Assembly (NCBI GenBank): GCA_013399855.1
Contig: VXAY01004091.1
Location: 256,009 to 320,008, forward strand
Origin: Oxyruncus cristatus
Taxonomy: Eukaryota > Chordata > Aves > Passeriformes > Cotingidae
Direction: 5' to 3'
DNA length: 64,000 bases
Shown: positions 11,001-24,170 of the stretch, one piece after another
Layout of the letters: each line of letters starts with the position of its first letter
How positions within the stretch are numbered: position 1 is the stretch's first letter
Notes under the pieces: generated by a model
Databases searched by the model: none
Told to the model about the DNA's origin: nothing
The model's input: the letters and a program-made list of their open reading frames with translations, nothing else
Position numbers and translations under genes: made by a program

Positions 11001-14000
11001 CTCTCAGTTCCCCCTTAGGGCTGATGGGACTGTGATGCTCTTTGCACTCTTGCCCTCCCAAGTGGAATGTGACCAGTTCCTATGCTCCTGGAAAAAAAAA
11101 AGGTGCACCTCAGAGTTTCCTGCTTTAAATGTTGGTTTGTAAAGTGTTTCAGCTTCTGAGATACATTAAATGTGGTGTTTAATGGAAAAACCTAACAATA
11201 TCTTTTACTAGGAACAAGTGAAAATCCACAAATGCAAGTTTCCTGGAAGTTCAGCATTTTCTGGGATCTGGACCTTGAACTGGCTTTTAATACAGCAGAA
11301 AGCCTATCTGTGATTGGCCAAATCAAATCCCCATGAACTCCCTAACCCACTTGCGTGCTTGAAATCTGGGACTGGTCCCAGTGGTGAATTTCTCAGTCTC
11401 AGCATGTTGCTGCCACCGGTGCAACCAACGCCTATGTGTTCTGCTCTTCATGCCACTGAGGTTGCGCAGTTCTAGCTCATACAGTTACTTCTGGTTACCT
11501 CATGTGGGGTCGGAGAGATGCTGCCTGGGGACTTTCAAACAAAACCATTTAGCTTTAAGGTTCTAAATGTTTCAGCGTCTTTGCCAGGCAACACCCTGAC
11601 AACATAGCTAAACCAAACTAACCTTATACATATATTGTACATGACGTTTGTTTTGGAGCAAACTTGTTGCCCTGTATTCCAGGCCTCCAGAGGCATTATG
11701 CCATCCTCTTTATTCATCAGGAGTATGCCCAAATCCCAGAGTTGGTTAATGTGCAGCCTATCCACATGCTTCCCGTCTCTGAAGGAAAACGCAGAATGCA
11801 GCATCCAGACGCAGTTCCAGGCACAGTCGTCATCCAGGCAGGTTTCAAATATGCCTGCTGACAGTATCATTGATAACTGTATGCCCTTTCAAGCTCTGGT
11901 AGCTGTGCACTTCTTGGTCTGGATCTTCTCCTAGTGGGTCAATAAAATTCAGTCTTTGGGCTTTAAGGAGTCAAAATGATTGCATATTCTACCTGAGCAG
12001 CGCTAAAATGTTTGGTCATTAATCCTACAGCTCTGATCTCAGGTCCTCTGGAGGTATACCTGAGTTGTTCTGATTTATTCTGAGCTTTCAGAGGTATAAA
12101 TGAGATCAGAATCTGGTTATCTTTTTTACTGATATGACCTTTGTTAGATTTATATACCTGGAGTGCAAGCAGTTGGTATCTTTTAAGAGGGTTTTTTTTT
12201 ACCCATTTAGTCACAACTAATTATTCATGAGTTTATACTTGTGACAGGATTTGGTTTAGAGGATCTCTTCCACAGAGCTCTGGGATATACAGATTGTATA
12301 TATCGATAATCAAACCCACACCAAAGGCAGGCTGCAATTTGGGATGTATCACTCTTTATATCTCATTCTTTATTCCACTGGCACTAGCTTTAAAAGTAGA
12401 TTACAGGAAAAATATTTCCTCTTGAAAACATGGTAGCAGGAACAAAGCAAAGAAACACCAAAGTTCTGGCAAAGACTAAAGGTACAGAAGAAAGTGTTCA
12501 TTTCAGAAGATGATGCCACAAAAAGACAAAGACACAGAAAAAACATCCATCCATTTTTTCTCTCAAACCACCAGAGAAGATAAAATGTCTGGGAGAGGGT
12601 AAAATGAAGACAAAGATAATGCAAGATGAAGAATTGCCATGCATTACTCGAACACAATCTCAAGCCAACTTCAAACCACCTAATAGATGAGACAGGGAGG
12701 GACTTGGAGCAAAAGTGTATGTCATAAGGCGAGTGACCACTGAGTAAGTGCTTCAGCTCAACAGCATATCAAACACTGGCTGTTGCTAAATATCTTCAGT
12801 TCAGGACAAAGGCAGAGGTCCAAGAAGATCACTTAATTATTGCGAGTTCCCTGAGAGGGAAGGACAAGAGCATCTATATCATTAGACATCTTTTACAGCA
12901 AAAGCATCTTCTCAGTGTTTGGCACCTTCTGCCCTTGCAGGAGCAGACCCATCCTTCTGGGAGATGTTCCCCTTGCATCTGCAAAGACAGAAGCAAAATA
13001 CCTCTGTTGGGCATGGTATCCATTAGCCCAGGGTATTTCCTTTCCTACATTTCTGCCTGCCACAACAGCATCAGCTGGCATGAGAAGTCTAGTCTGCAAG
13101 CTCAAGTTTTGTGTGGGAACTCAGAAGTGATGGTTTTGCTGTGCAGTGAATTATTTCATAATAAATAAATAATGCAGACAGGTCAGGACAAGGAGCAGAA
13201 GATTAATCTGTTCATTCCTCCTTCAGCCCTGTATATAACACTACATGTTTGGCAAGCTGCAAAGCCCTCTCCTTTCTCTGTCTTAAATGCAATGCTAGAT
13301 ACTAGAAAAGTTAGCCTTTTAAATTTTGCACATTGAATATATTCAGGATATAAAGGAAGGGGAAAAGAAAGAAAAAAAAGGAATCAAAAGATAAAGAAAG
13401 AACACAAGATCTGACAACCTATGCAGTTCAAGTCCGTGCTCCTTCCTATACCTCACAAAACGACAAAGACCAATGTATATATTCCAAAACCCATTGGTTT
13501 TCAGAGCTTTTGACTTGTTATTTTAGTTACAGAAATCTTCACCTCAGAAAATAAAAACACAGTGGAGAACTCGGAGAGGAACTGACACAAAAGAAGCAGA
13601 TTTTCATGTCATAGGAAGCTTTTACAACTTTTACCTAACCTGCTAATTTTTCGTATTCCTGGGTATGTATGAACACATGAACTGAAGTGTGCAACACTAA
13701 TGGTCAGCCAAGACCAGCTATTGACCCTATCCAGGAGCTTACTGAATACACCAGAGGAGAAACAAAGTCACATGAAAGAACTCACAGCTACATAATGCTG
13801 CCATCCTCCCTATCTGTAAGAAAACCCGGTAGTCATATCACTAAGAGTTTTCCTATTCCGTTTTGCGAATCACATGCCATGTATGTTCAGTGCATGTTTT
13901 CTCAGCAAACAGTCACTTTCACTGTCAAGCTGCATGTGAATGGGTCATTGTTTGAAGGATGTCTACTTACATTTGTGAACTGCTCCACTTAAAGGAAATG

Positions 14001-14865
14001 TTTTTCTTCTAAACATTAGGTTACTTAAGGAAAATTTGACACAGCAATTGGAGTTCATTGTTCAGTTTTGAATGGACTGTATTTTTGTCACTGTTCTTGC
14101 TTCCCATCTTCTTATAGCACTACTACAAATATCTAGTTCTTTCAGTAATATTTTTGTCTCCTCTTAAACGGAGTTTCCACACTTACCTAATTTTGTATGG
14201 CATGATCAAGAAGTGTCTAAGGCTTGGAGCAGTACATCATTTATAATACTCCTGCTAATTGAAGAAATGTGGGCCAAATCTAAATAGTATGTTAACTTCA
14301 GCAGTTTCGGGGAAATGATATGTCAGATATCATTACACTCACAGGATATAGAGGATGGAAATAGGCCGCAATCAATATGCTATATCACTGAGTTGGAGTT
14401 GACTTCTTCTTGGCAACGAACCCTTACTCTGTGTAGACATACCAGCTCAGAAATGCTCTGAAAGCCAATTAGCTTTGCATAGAGGCTAGGATAATCCACA
14501 AGTAATACAAGGTTAGATCGTATTCAGATAGTCTTTTTCTTTTACTTACTTGTGAGTTTAGTGGGTTGTGCAATATTGTTTTCCAAAGTGAAACAGCAAT
14601 AGTAGTGCAGGTGTTCAAGTGTCAGTGTTCAAGACTTTATCAAATAAAAATAGGTTCGTAACCTCTCTATCCCAAAGTATATTTCTGCTCCACCACAGCA
14701 GCCACTAAATTATTCCCAGCTAAACTCCCTTTCACCATGAATCATCTTACTAATGAGGCATGCCTACTCACAAATCCCAAAACCAGACCCCCCTGCTGTG
14801 GAGAGCTAACACCCCATCAGCTCTCATACCCCATGTCTAGCACTGTATAATCTGTGCTATGTGCC
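8081..14865. other. Long AT-rich unique stretch, no gene seen
   Basis: No recognisable coding sequence. It includes an inverted repeat at 8518-8546, an AT-rich motif-dense block at 10490-10760 that may be a conserved element, and a purine-rich patch at about 13342-13410. Open frames here (up to 111 codons at 11535-11870, minus) have overlapping rivals on the other strand and no domain signature. Confidence 0.5.
8518..8546. repeat. Short inverted repeat, 8-bp arms
   Basis: GCTGCATC at 8518-8525 is mirrored by GATGCAGC at 8539-8546 around a 13-base loop. The arms are perfect but short, and such pairs arise by chance in a window of this size. Confidence 0.5.
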
Positions 14866-17649
14866 ATGCATTTGATGTGCATGCAGCCACCCTTCATCAC
14901 AGCTAATGTTACCAGGTTTTGGTTTGATTGGCTCAGATAGATGAAGCAAAGCAGCAGCTGGGAGGAGCTATTTGATTAATAATAAATAGATACAAAGATT
15001 TATGATTAACATGGAACATCTTAATGATTTACCATAGCAATGAAACCAATAGGCTGATATTCCAATCTGATTTCTACAAATTTGTATAATCCTCAGGGTA
15101 AAACAATTTAATGTGCTGTCTCTTTTATAGTTACAAAAGGCCTTTCATATGATCAATTATACATAAGAGTATAATAAATGTAACTTTCTTCATACTAATC
15201 ACATCTAACTTAAATTCTCTTGTCGGTCTTTGGAGTGTATGTAGCATTCCCCATAAAGTTTTTAGTCTCAGCTCTTAGCAAAAGTTAATATACCCAGAAC
15301 TTCCAAATAAATCATCAGTACAAGGGTCTTCACACTAGTAAAACTGTTCAGACAATGCAGTTTATTAGCAAAGCACTCCCTCCTTCCAGTCAAGCCCCTT
15401 GCTTAACACAGTAAACTTGCTGCTTCATGTGAGGGGGTTGTCTGGAGGTTATGGTGATGGATCTTTAAAGCTTTGATAAGCAGTATTGTATCACTGTCAT
15501 GACTCAAGGCAATGCAAGGGTAGCATAAAGGTAACATAACAGTAATATTTTGCCTAGTAGATAGATCAGAACTAGGAAATGGAACTGCATGAACACATGC
15601 AGACAAAGAGTCTCAAAAGCCATGTGGTTTATTAAAAGTTTCAAGACAGAATTACCATCTAATGTAATTTTGGTTTTTAATTTCTGTAGAATTGCAATTC
15701 ATAAAAAGAAAGCTGCACGAAGTCCTTCCATCTGAAAGCAAAAGAGAAAGGCAGAAATGGAGAGAGGCTGTACACCTCATATGCACATTGAAAAATAATC
15801 TTGCAGTTACATACAGGGCACTATGTTGAAGATGGCAACAGACACAAGAGCAATAGAAAGAGACTGGAAAAACCTTCCTACTATGTTCTAGTTACCTGTT
15901 TTGGTACATACAATGTTCTTCAGGATGCGTAGTCACAGTATGAAATGTGTGCTCGTTCATGATCAGACATGCACAGAATAGTCGATGGATGAAGAGTTAG
16001 TTGAAAAGCAGTTGAGACTACTTGAGCAGGTAAAAAAGAGTAAAAAAATACTGTGTATTTGAAGGCTGGAAAGAGAAGACTTGGCACATGGCTGCAGGTT
16101 CCTCTAGTGAGAAAGAGAACTCTATAAAAAACATTTCTTGTTGGGCATTAGAGACTTTCAAAATTTTGGTTAAGCCCTAAGACTTTGGGACCTTCCTTGA
16201 AATCTGTTATTGTAAATGTCTCAAAGACTTATGATCTGATAGAGAATAACCTCTGTTCTGTGCAACTTTTTTTCACTTTGGGGGCAAGGGTAATGAAAGA
16301 GAGACAATAGATGCAATAGAGATCATTCATGACTTTGGGATCTTTGTGCAAAAACACATACACCAGAAGTGCATCCATGCCTGTGATGCAATTAATGGCT
16401 TTGAAAAAAATGCAACTTAAAATACATCCAAATTAATTTGGAGTTCGGGGGGTTGGTTTCTCTCTCTTTTTGAAAGCTATTAGATTTAGGTTCTCCCTTT
16501 TAATGACATGTGCCAAAACTTATATATTTTCCAAGAGAAAGTTCCACTTCCACCATATTCACCGAACGCCAGGAACTGGCACTTCAGGAATCCTCCTCCT
16601 CCTCTGTGTTAAAGACTCTTAACAAAAACAAAGTTACTCAACTAGCATAAATAACATTGAGTTAATTGCCTATCATACGGTTTTGTAGTATCTGCATGCA
16701 CTGTCATTGGTGTACTGTTGTGAGTTGACCTGGCTTTTGAAAATACTGCCCTTAAAGTCTGGCACATTTTTAGAACCAGGCTGTCAGCGAAGGAAAAATG
16801 AACTGGAACATCATAATCTGCTTCAACCATAGTAGAGAGAGAGACATCTGGTAGGCCACTTGGCAGTCAGCCAACAACAAAGACTTGAATTAAAATGACG
16901 AACATGTTCTCAGGAGTATGTCTCTGAACTGAAGAAGTTATAAGTCTAGGCTGCATCTTGAGAGTTGTCTGGAAGTCGTGGCGTACCACGCATTTTCTGT
17001 TGTTGCACAGGCCATGAAATCACCATCTTCAATACACCTAGAGAGGGTCAGAAATGAAATAAAAAGCGAGTTAGAGGAGTAAGAATGGAACAGCTTCACA
17101 CTTCCTAGAGCTACGCAGAAGTCAGACAAATCTCCTCTGTTTAATGGAATTTATCTAACCTCCCAGCCAGGCTGGAAAAGCACCCTGAGGTCTTCCATAG
17201 CTGGTCTTACAGGTGTCCTAGATAAGCCCATGATTTTCCTGGGAAATAGATTGTTCTGAGATTTCTGACTATAAAAGCCAGAGCAGCCTATTTTACCTCC
17301 CAACACAAATCCCCAGCTCCTACTGTCTTGGGTGTCTTACAAAGGGACAGGAATTGTGCTGGCCATCACTTCCCCAAAGAATCGCTAAAATAGAAATCAA
17401 TGCCCCAGCTGCAAGCCCTTTCAGGAACAAAGCAGAGAGGAAGTAAAGCTATATCAGGTGACAATAGAGCGTAGCAGATTTCTGTTATTTTGGTTTCAAA
17501 GCAAATTCCTAGCTGTGATTTGGCTTATGGTCAGAGAGTGAACGAAATTCCAACAGTGGTGGCATCCAGATCTGGATGCCACTAACCCAGCCCAGTTCTA
17601 ACAAAATGTGCTGCTAGAATAGATTCTCATCAGCCCATCTGTAGTGAGG
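14866..17649. other. AT-rich unique DNA, no gene seen
   Basis: The first 200 bases (to about 15065) are dense in ATTA/TAAT words and are listed among the findings as a possible conserved element. The rest has short, unsupported frames only. Confidence 0.5.

Positions 17650-17698
<49 letters not shown>
17650..17698 (+). repeat. Poly-A run, 49 bases
   Basis: An uninterrupted run of 49 A, followed by TAAG. It resembles the tail of a retrotransposed copy, but the bases before it match no repeat or mRNA I recognise, and I see no flanking target-site duplication. CR1 does not leave poly-A tails. It could also be an expanded mononucleotide microsatellite. Confidence 0.9.
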
Positions 17699-17700
<2 letters not shown>

Positions 17701-18925
17701 AGAACTTGAATAAAATGCATGCTCTAGCCCAATTTTGAAATTTAAAAGAGCACATCCAGTGGATGTGCTATATTTAAATAGAGGTTGGCCACAGCAAAAT
17801 GTGTCACCTAATGAGGCAGCACAGAAGTTCCGACATAAGACCATTTAAATTTGTAATGGTAATTGCTTTATGGCATTGTGAGGTCATTACAGTTTGAGAT
17901 TAAGATGGCCAAATTGTTGCAGGAAAGATCTTTAGAGACCCTCTTACAAAGCCATTACAAGGCAGTATTACACACACAACATGATTTCAAAGCATGACTT
18001 GGAGAAGGCCTCACTACAGTGCTCATGGTAAAATTACATTGTGAGACTACAATAGGAAATAAGACTGTAGTGCAAGTCTGTGGAGATTAGACTCAATTAT
18101 GATGTCAAAACAAACTGAAACAATGTCAATGCAAGTTATACCATTAAGGTTGAAACTTAAACCTGGGAAAGCAAGGAAATTCTGCATTAAACCTGCCACA
18201 TTACCCACATTACCTTTAAATCACACCCTTGTGCTAAGGTGTTGCAGCAGGTAGAGACCTCTGTTAAATTGTCTCTCAGCTCTAGATATTGTCACATATT
18301 GCAGACTATCTCTGTACAAAATCATTGTAGTTTCATTGCACAAATGTTTAAGTCATTAACCTGAATTGTTTAATCTATAACTGAAGATTCTACAAAATTC
18401 AGGGTTATAGAGAGAACTCCAGATTAACAGTTCATATCTCACTGTGTATGTTGTTTATAGATGTAAAGGACCTGATCCTTTGCAAAAAATAAATTGAACA
18501 ATTTAGGCACTCTGAGATGAAATAAATGTTTGCAATGCTCTTCAGAGTATTTGTTACAGGAATACCCAGAGCAGCCCAGGTTGTGTCAAAATATACTAGG
18601 GGATGCTCCTTCTCCTGACAGCTTACAGCCTGGCTTGAAATAAGAGGTAAAGAGTACAACAGAATATTGATTCTTTCAATGTGTTTTGTAAGAAAGGACC
18701 TCCACTAAGAGAAATGTAGGCTTGTACTGGGGCTTGTCTGGGTGCAGCAAACCGTGAGTGGAAGGTTGGACCAAAGGAAAACTCTTTAAATCATCCACAC
18801 TGGTTAACTCAAGGAAGGCACCCAATAGCCACATAAACTCTCCATTTCAGCTTTGCTCCTTGTTATTGGAACTATGGAAATGTAAATGGTGATGGGCTGG
18901 AAATGTAGCTGATGTAGGCTGGCTG
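17699..18925. other. Unique DNA, no gene seen
   Basis: AT-rich sequence with only short frames. Nothing recognised. Confidence 0.55.
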
Positions 18926-18983
18926 ATCCCCAGTGACTTTAGTGGGGTTGTATCCATTTCTGTCAGCTATGGACCTGGTCCAT
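18926..18983 (+). repeat. Degraded ancient amniote repeat (GACTTCAGTGGGGTT type)
   Basis: CCCAGTGACTTTAGTGGGGT, then TATCCATTTCTGTCAGCTATGGACCTGGTCCAT (seen as separate boxes TCAGCTATGGA and CTGGTCCAT) follow the order of the fossil repeat core CCATTGACTTCAGTGGGGTTACACC, CCAGCTGAGGA, CTGGCCCA. It is probably the same broad class as the segments at 7698 and 39139. Confidence 0.5.
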
Positions 18984-21900
18984 TAAACCTGTGCATGGTT
19001 TCCTAGGAAGTGTATCAGCTGACAGAGACCCAGTAGTCTGTATGTTGACTTTTCTTCCCAGACTTAGTATAGTTGTATGAAACACTTTGGACTGACTTTG
19101 CAGGGCTCCCACAGACAGTTTATTTCTTCAGTTCTCTTTGTCTTATGTTTTGTAACATCTGAGGACGGTTCTAAGACCTAGCCTCAAACCAATGTAAACC
19201 CCAACCCAACTCCTTCCACACCAGCTCATTTTGTAATTCCAAGTTTCACTCACTGTCCGTACATCTGTCCAAATCATAGCAAAAGAAACCAATGTTCACT
19301 AAAACATCTGTAAGCCTTTGGAAGAGCTTGTATCAGGTTGAAGGGATGGTAAATGAATTTTGTTGGTTTCTGCTAAAGGATTTTCATGCAGCTTTAAGTG
19401 TGTATCCACTGTATTGGTTTCTCTAAGATCTTTCTGTTATTTTATATTGGTGTCATCCACTGTGCTAATTATACTAACATCACCATGTGCATATTGATAT
19501 CATTAATTAGTATAAAGAGTCACTCCTCAAAAATGCATGGCAGTGTCTCTCCAACTCATTTGCCATGAGGATAATATAAGTGAAGTACAACACCATAATA
19601 TACCGTATTTAGCCCTGAGCTGTAATCGTCTTTATTAATAATTTCTTCATGTAGTAATCCCTACTGTAGGAAGTGCCATTCTGCAAGGTCCTGATTAGCT
19701 CCTTAGAGGTGCAAAGGGTCCATATTTATCCAGGACATCACGTGCAGGAACAGGCACTCAGGATCTTTGAGGGAGAACTATGGATTTTGCCAGTTCAGGC
19801 CATTAGTACAGTCTACCACCCTAAATAAAGACAGCTCACAATAAGTGTGAATGCACGTGCTGGGAAGAAGGTCTGCAGAGGGCTGCTAGCAACTAAGGAG
19901 CAAAAGAAGGTCCTGCTCATGACAGAAAATCCTAAAGGTCCCAACAAAAAAAGTGAGCCCTGGAACAAACAAACACCCACTTGGCACCTTAAAATACTTC
20001 TGGGAAGTGTTTGGGCCTGGTTTGTACCCTCAGTGAGAACCCACCATTATTCTCAAGAGCAAAATAAGATTGCAGTGAAAAGGAAAGAGAGACACACAGC
20101 TTGAAGAGAAAAATAAAGGACACAAGAAAGGGTGCAGAAAAGCAAAAGTAGATAAAAGGGACAGAAGGAAAACACTTAGTACAGTGAGGGGCCCAAGAAA
20201 GACTCAGCAGGATGTGAGGTGTCAGAGAAGAGGAAGACTAAGAAACAGTAGGAAAAAACAAGACTGGGAGGAAACAAAGCAAGTAGGGGTGAGAAAGTAG
20301 GAACAAGATGGTGAAAATATTCTGTCTTCAGAAGAAAACTTGAAGATATGACTGAAATACCTCCCCAAGCTAACGAAAAGGGCACCAGTGCTGCTGTTCA
20401 ATAGACTCCTTCAAAGTATCATTGCTGGGAAGTACCAAGCACTTCCAAAAACAATTTAATTGTTTATCATCAATGAATTAGTGCTTGAAAGTGGGGTTAT
20501 TCCTTGATATTTTCTTATGGCTCTGTCAGTCAGTGTTCAGACTGGAGGAGCTTGTGCTGCTGAACACAACTGCTATGCAAAGGCATCCTGATGTAACAAA
20601 TCCGATCACTATATAACTAAATGTAACTATTTCTGCTAGATTAATTTGCCACAACTGGAAAGATATTCCTTAAGCAGATGTTGTAGACAATGCAGATCTT
20701 ACAGTATCATGGGCCTTATTGCCAAGACCCATCCACTTGGCTCAATAGAAAGCCAAGTTGACATTTGGACCCCAAAATGAATGATCTGTCTGAACAAAAA
20801 GAAAGTTTTAGTCATTCACTGGTTTTGGGCTGCACACAGGGACTGTGCCAAAGAGCCACAGTGTGGAGACCAGCACAGCTTAGTTCTCCCATCCTGATCT
20901 TGGCACATTTTCCAAAGCCATGGCCAAAACATTCTAAAACTCACATTGACTTGAGCTGATGGCTTGATCAAACAAGGCTCAGATTGAACCTGAGGAATCT
21001 ACATGCATATTTAGGCTTCTATGTATTTATAATACACCAAATCTGTGGATGTTTGTGCCCTTGGCAGTGTCAAGGCGTATTTAATGTTCATTGAAAAACC
21101 TGAACTATGACCTTTAGTGCCTGTAATCACTTCCCTGAGGAACTGACTTTTACTTGATTGACTTACAGGTAGTCAAATGGGCACCTTTCTGACACATTCG
21201 AGACGATGATCAGTTGAGGCAAAGGTGATTGAAAATTCACTTTCCCATGAGCTCATAGAGCTTGATGACTACCAGGTCAGTAATGAGAGTTACATCAGGG
21301 CCCCTGCTTTGCACATGGTTGGTGTTGTGAGACAGCATTACTCCCACTGACAGGCAGTGTTCAGCTCACTGTTTCTTCTGGTGCAGAAATGGCGGGTTCC
21401 CTTGCACATGGGATAAACTGCCATGGGCCCTGTACTAAAACCTGTAGAGACTGCATGGCAAGGTGGCTGGCTGGTACTAGAGGAAGTGGCCTGACAGCAA
21501 GGTCCTTCCTGCAGTTGGGCAGGTGATGGAGGGGAGACGGGTGGAATTACGGCACAAGGAGAAGCTGCGCTAGTAACAGGCGGCCGAGGGCACGTAAGTC
21601 CCAGTGCACCACTTTGAGATTCATCCTTACATGTCTTCTATCGTTTTACTTAAGGTACCATTAATGTGGACAAAAATATATCTCCAAAGTGAAGAATTGC
21701 TTCTGAAACAGTACCATTGTTAATGTTTCTATTATTGATCTGCACCCAGCTGTTGTGTATGCATCTATGGAGCTGCTCGCCGTTTCAGTTGCCGCAGACT
21801 GCATCTGCTGTTGGCAAGTTATGAACTCACGTGCTTTAAGCAGCACTAATTTGAAGTGAATGCCTTATAAATAATCCACGCAAACAATCTTTGGTATTAA

Positions 21901-22609
21901 TACACATTTAGTGATACTAAACCCAAGCAGATAAAGTTCACAGAGGTTCAAGAAGAAGACCTAGATCATTTGTGGCCTTTACGTCCCCTGAGGGCTTTAA
22001 CAGGAGAGAGAAGCAGAGAGGCCATGTTCTTCATGCCACCTCCAATTACGTTTCCTTCCCTGTTTGTTTTTCTCCCCCTTCCTCCCCCAGTAAAAATATT
22101 CACTCCGATTTTACTTGTGGTGAGTGGAAGATGAAGGAACTCTTTAGAAAAGTCTTTTCATGTGTTCTGGAGGCTGGATTGGGCTGGATACCTGGAGGCA
22201 GTTAAAATAAGCACCAGTTTAGGCTGATGCATTTAATCGGAAAGTACGGCTTAGGTTATAATTACATCGCTCAGGTGCATAATTAATGGGCCTAAAAAAT
22301 ACAGGTGTACAGTGCTGACTGAAAGACCTCTGTGGAGTACAAAGAGCGTGGTGATTCTTGAGATTGAGGGCTCAAGCGTTCTGTGTTTTCATTTAAACAG
22401 CTGTGTAAAGTGTTTGCAATGCAACCAGTCCTCCTCCCACTTCCAAGCTGGCTAACTTTTGGGGTTTGCTAGAAATGCAAAAAGTTCGGACCTTGCTTAC
22501 CAAACAGATTACAAGCCTTTGATAAAAAGTGAGTTAGGTTATCGTTTTGCATCAAAGTGGTGATTTTGGAGACTTCTGATGCAAAATCACATCATAAATG
22601 TTCGTAAAT

Positions 22610-22675
22610 ATATACAAACACGCACATATATGTATATTGTCTGTGTGTATATATATGCATATATATGAATATATT
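22610..22675. repeat. TA-rich low-complexity tract
   Basis: Alternating TATATA, TGTGTG and CATATA words make an imperfect dinucleotide microsatellite. Confidence 0.8.
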
Positions 22676-23401
22676 TTAACTCAGCTGAGAGTGGAGAATT
22701 TGTGTTCATTTGAGCATGAAGCTCAGAGAAGAATATGGGACATACAGTCCCACATGAATTGAAAGAGAAGTCAATCTTTGTGAAATAAAGCTTGTTTGGT
22801 TTCTTCTGCCTGTCCCTGGGAAACTAGCAAAGCTACTCATATTTGTTGAGTAAAGGAGTGTTATCCGCTTTCGGAGACCACATTGCATTGTACTCAGTGG
22901 CACTTTTGCTGTTGACCTCAATGATAGAGCTGAGAGAATTTGCAATGAATAATTAATCTGATGAATTTAGCCTACTTTTCTGCCTGCGGAATATCTAAGG
23001 GCAGATTGCACTGTCTTCAAACATATTTATTTGAAATTACTTAACACACTTCCTTAGACTGTGAATTTGTTAAGAGTGATTCTCTGGGAGTATCAAGAAT
23101 GAGTAGCATTCTTGCAGTCTTTGTTCCACACAAGAGTGCTACAAGAGCAGCCCACCACGGACAGAGGTGTTAGGGATGTGAGATACTATTCAGGTAGGAC
23201 AGCAAACACAGTCCTGCCAAGGCAAAGCACAACTTGTTGGTTTTGTTGGTTGGCTGCATTTTCAGACATTTCACAGAAAATTAAGTTATATTCGGGTTTC
23301 TGAACTTCAAAGCAAAGACAAGTCAAACTTTCCAGGCAGATGTTTAGAGACTGGAGTCAGCTTCAGTCTCGTCTGGAGGGACTCTTCTTTAATCTCTCTT
23401 C

Positions 23402-23452
23402 ATTGCTTCTTTCTCTCTCTTTCTCTGTTTTCCATTTTCCTTTGCTTTACAG
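23402..23452 (+). other. Pyrimidine tract with 3' splice-site-like end
   Basis: About 48 bases, overwhelmingly T and C, end in TTTGCTTTACAG followed by ACACC. As sequence it is one of the best acceptor-like signals on the + strand. There is no good donor downstream and all frames close within about 120 bases, so an exon is not supported. It could equally be a decayed CT-rich microsatellite. Confidence 0.35.
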
Positions 23453-24103
23453 ACACCAAAAACTACTTTTAGTCAATATACCTCTGTTTTATCACTGATT
23501 ACACACTGCCTCAGATTTATTATGCTGTCCAAGCTGCATTCTTTGCATTGACCAGGAAAATGTATAGCAGGGTTGGCCACTTTCCCCTCATCAGCCAGAG
23601 GTTTCCTCAGTCATCAATGCTGTGGAGGGTTGTGGGAAATCTTTATTTGCATTACTTGGTTTGCAAACATCTCCCTCAAGCTGTTTTATTCATCTGCTAT
23701 TTCTGTTCTCAACCATTTCTCTGCTTTTGCTTTATTTTTCCAAAGGGTCCAGACCTTCTTATAACCTGGTGTTTCTGGCTATAACCACTCCTTTGCAAGG
23801 ATCAGGGTGGCTGAGAGCAAAGCAGCAAGGGGTGGTCTTTCATGGCCCAACCAGTTTTACATGTCTTGCATGACCTTTGCACCCTGGAGTGTGCTCAAAA
23901 ATGTTGCTGCCCCCCCATCTTGGACTGTTGTACAAATGCTGCAAGAAATGCAGCCTCCCGCCTCACCCCACTTTCTTTCCTATTTTCGCTTTCTGTTTTC
24001 ACTTTTCTGTTTTCACCTTCTATTTTCCTCTGCCAAGAAACAGAAGAGACATCACCATTTTGGATTTTCCACCACAGCCCGGTCCACTTATTTTCCTGCA
24101 GTC

Positions 24104-24170
24104 CTTTATTATTATTATTATTAATAATAATAATAATTGTTATTATTAATTGTTATTGTTATTATTAATG
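24104..24170. repeat. TTA/TAA triplet repeat forming a perfect palindrome
   Basis: A TTA array switches to a TAA array at 24122/24123. The two 15-base arms (24108-24122 and 24123-24137) are perfectly complementary with no loop. An imperfect TTATTG/TTATTA tail continues to about 24168. Microsatellites rarely reverse strand this cleanly. Confidence 0.95.

Larger units (their letters stand above)
18984..24103. other. Unique DNA with minor low-complexity patches
   Basis: No gene recognised. It includes an A/G-rich stretch at 20100-20310, a small CpG-enriched patch ending in a strong donor-like site at 21530-21599, a motif-dense AT block at 22205-22330, TA/TG-rich low complexity at 22610-22675 and a long pyrimidine tract ending in an acceptor-like TTTACAG at 23402-23452. 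No matching donor follows that acceptor within a plausible exon length. Confidence 0.5.

Noticed and set aside
13428..13440. GTTCAAGTC word resembling a tRNA T-arm
   Set aside because: No matching A box, acceptor stem or anticodon arm around it.
23842..24168. 108-codon frame ending in a run of L, I and N residues
   Set aside because: Its end is the TTA/TAA repeat; overlapping frames in all phases are equally open there.
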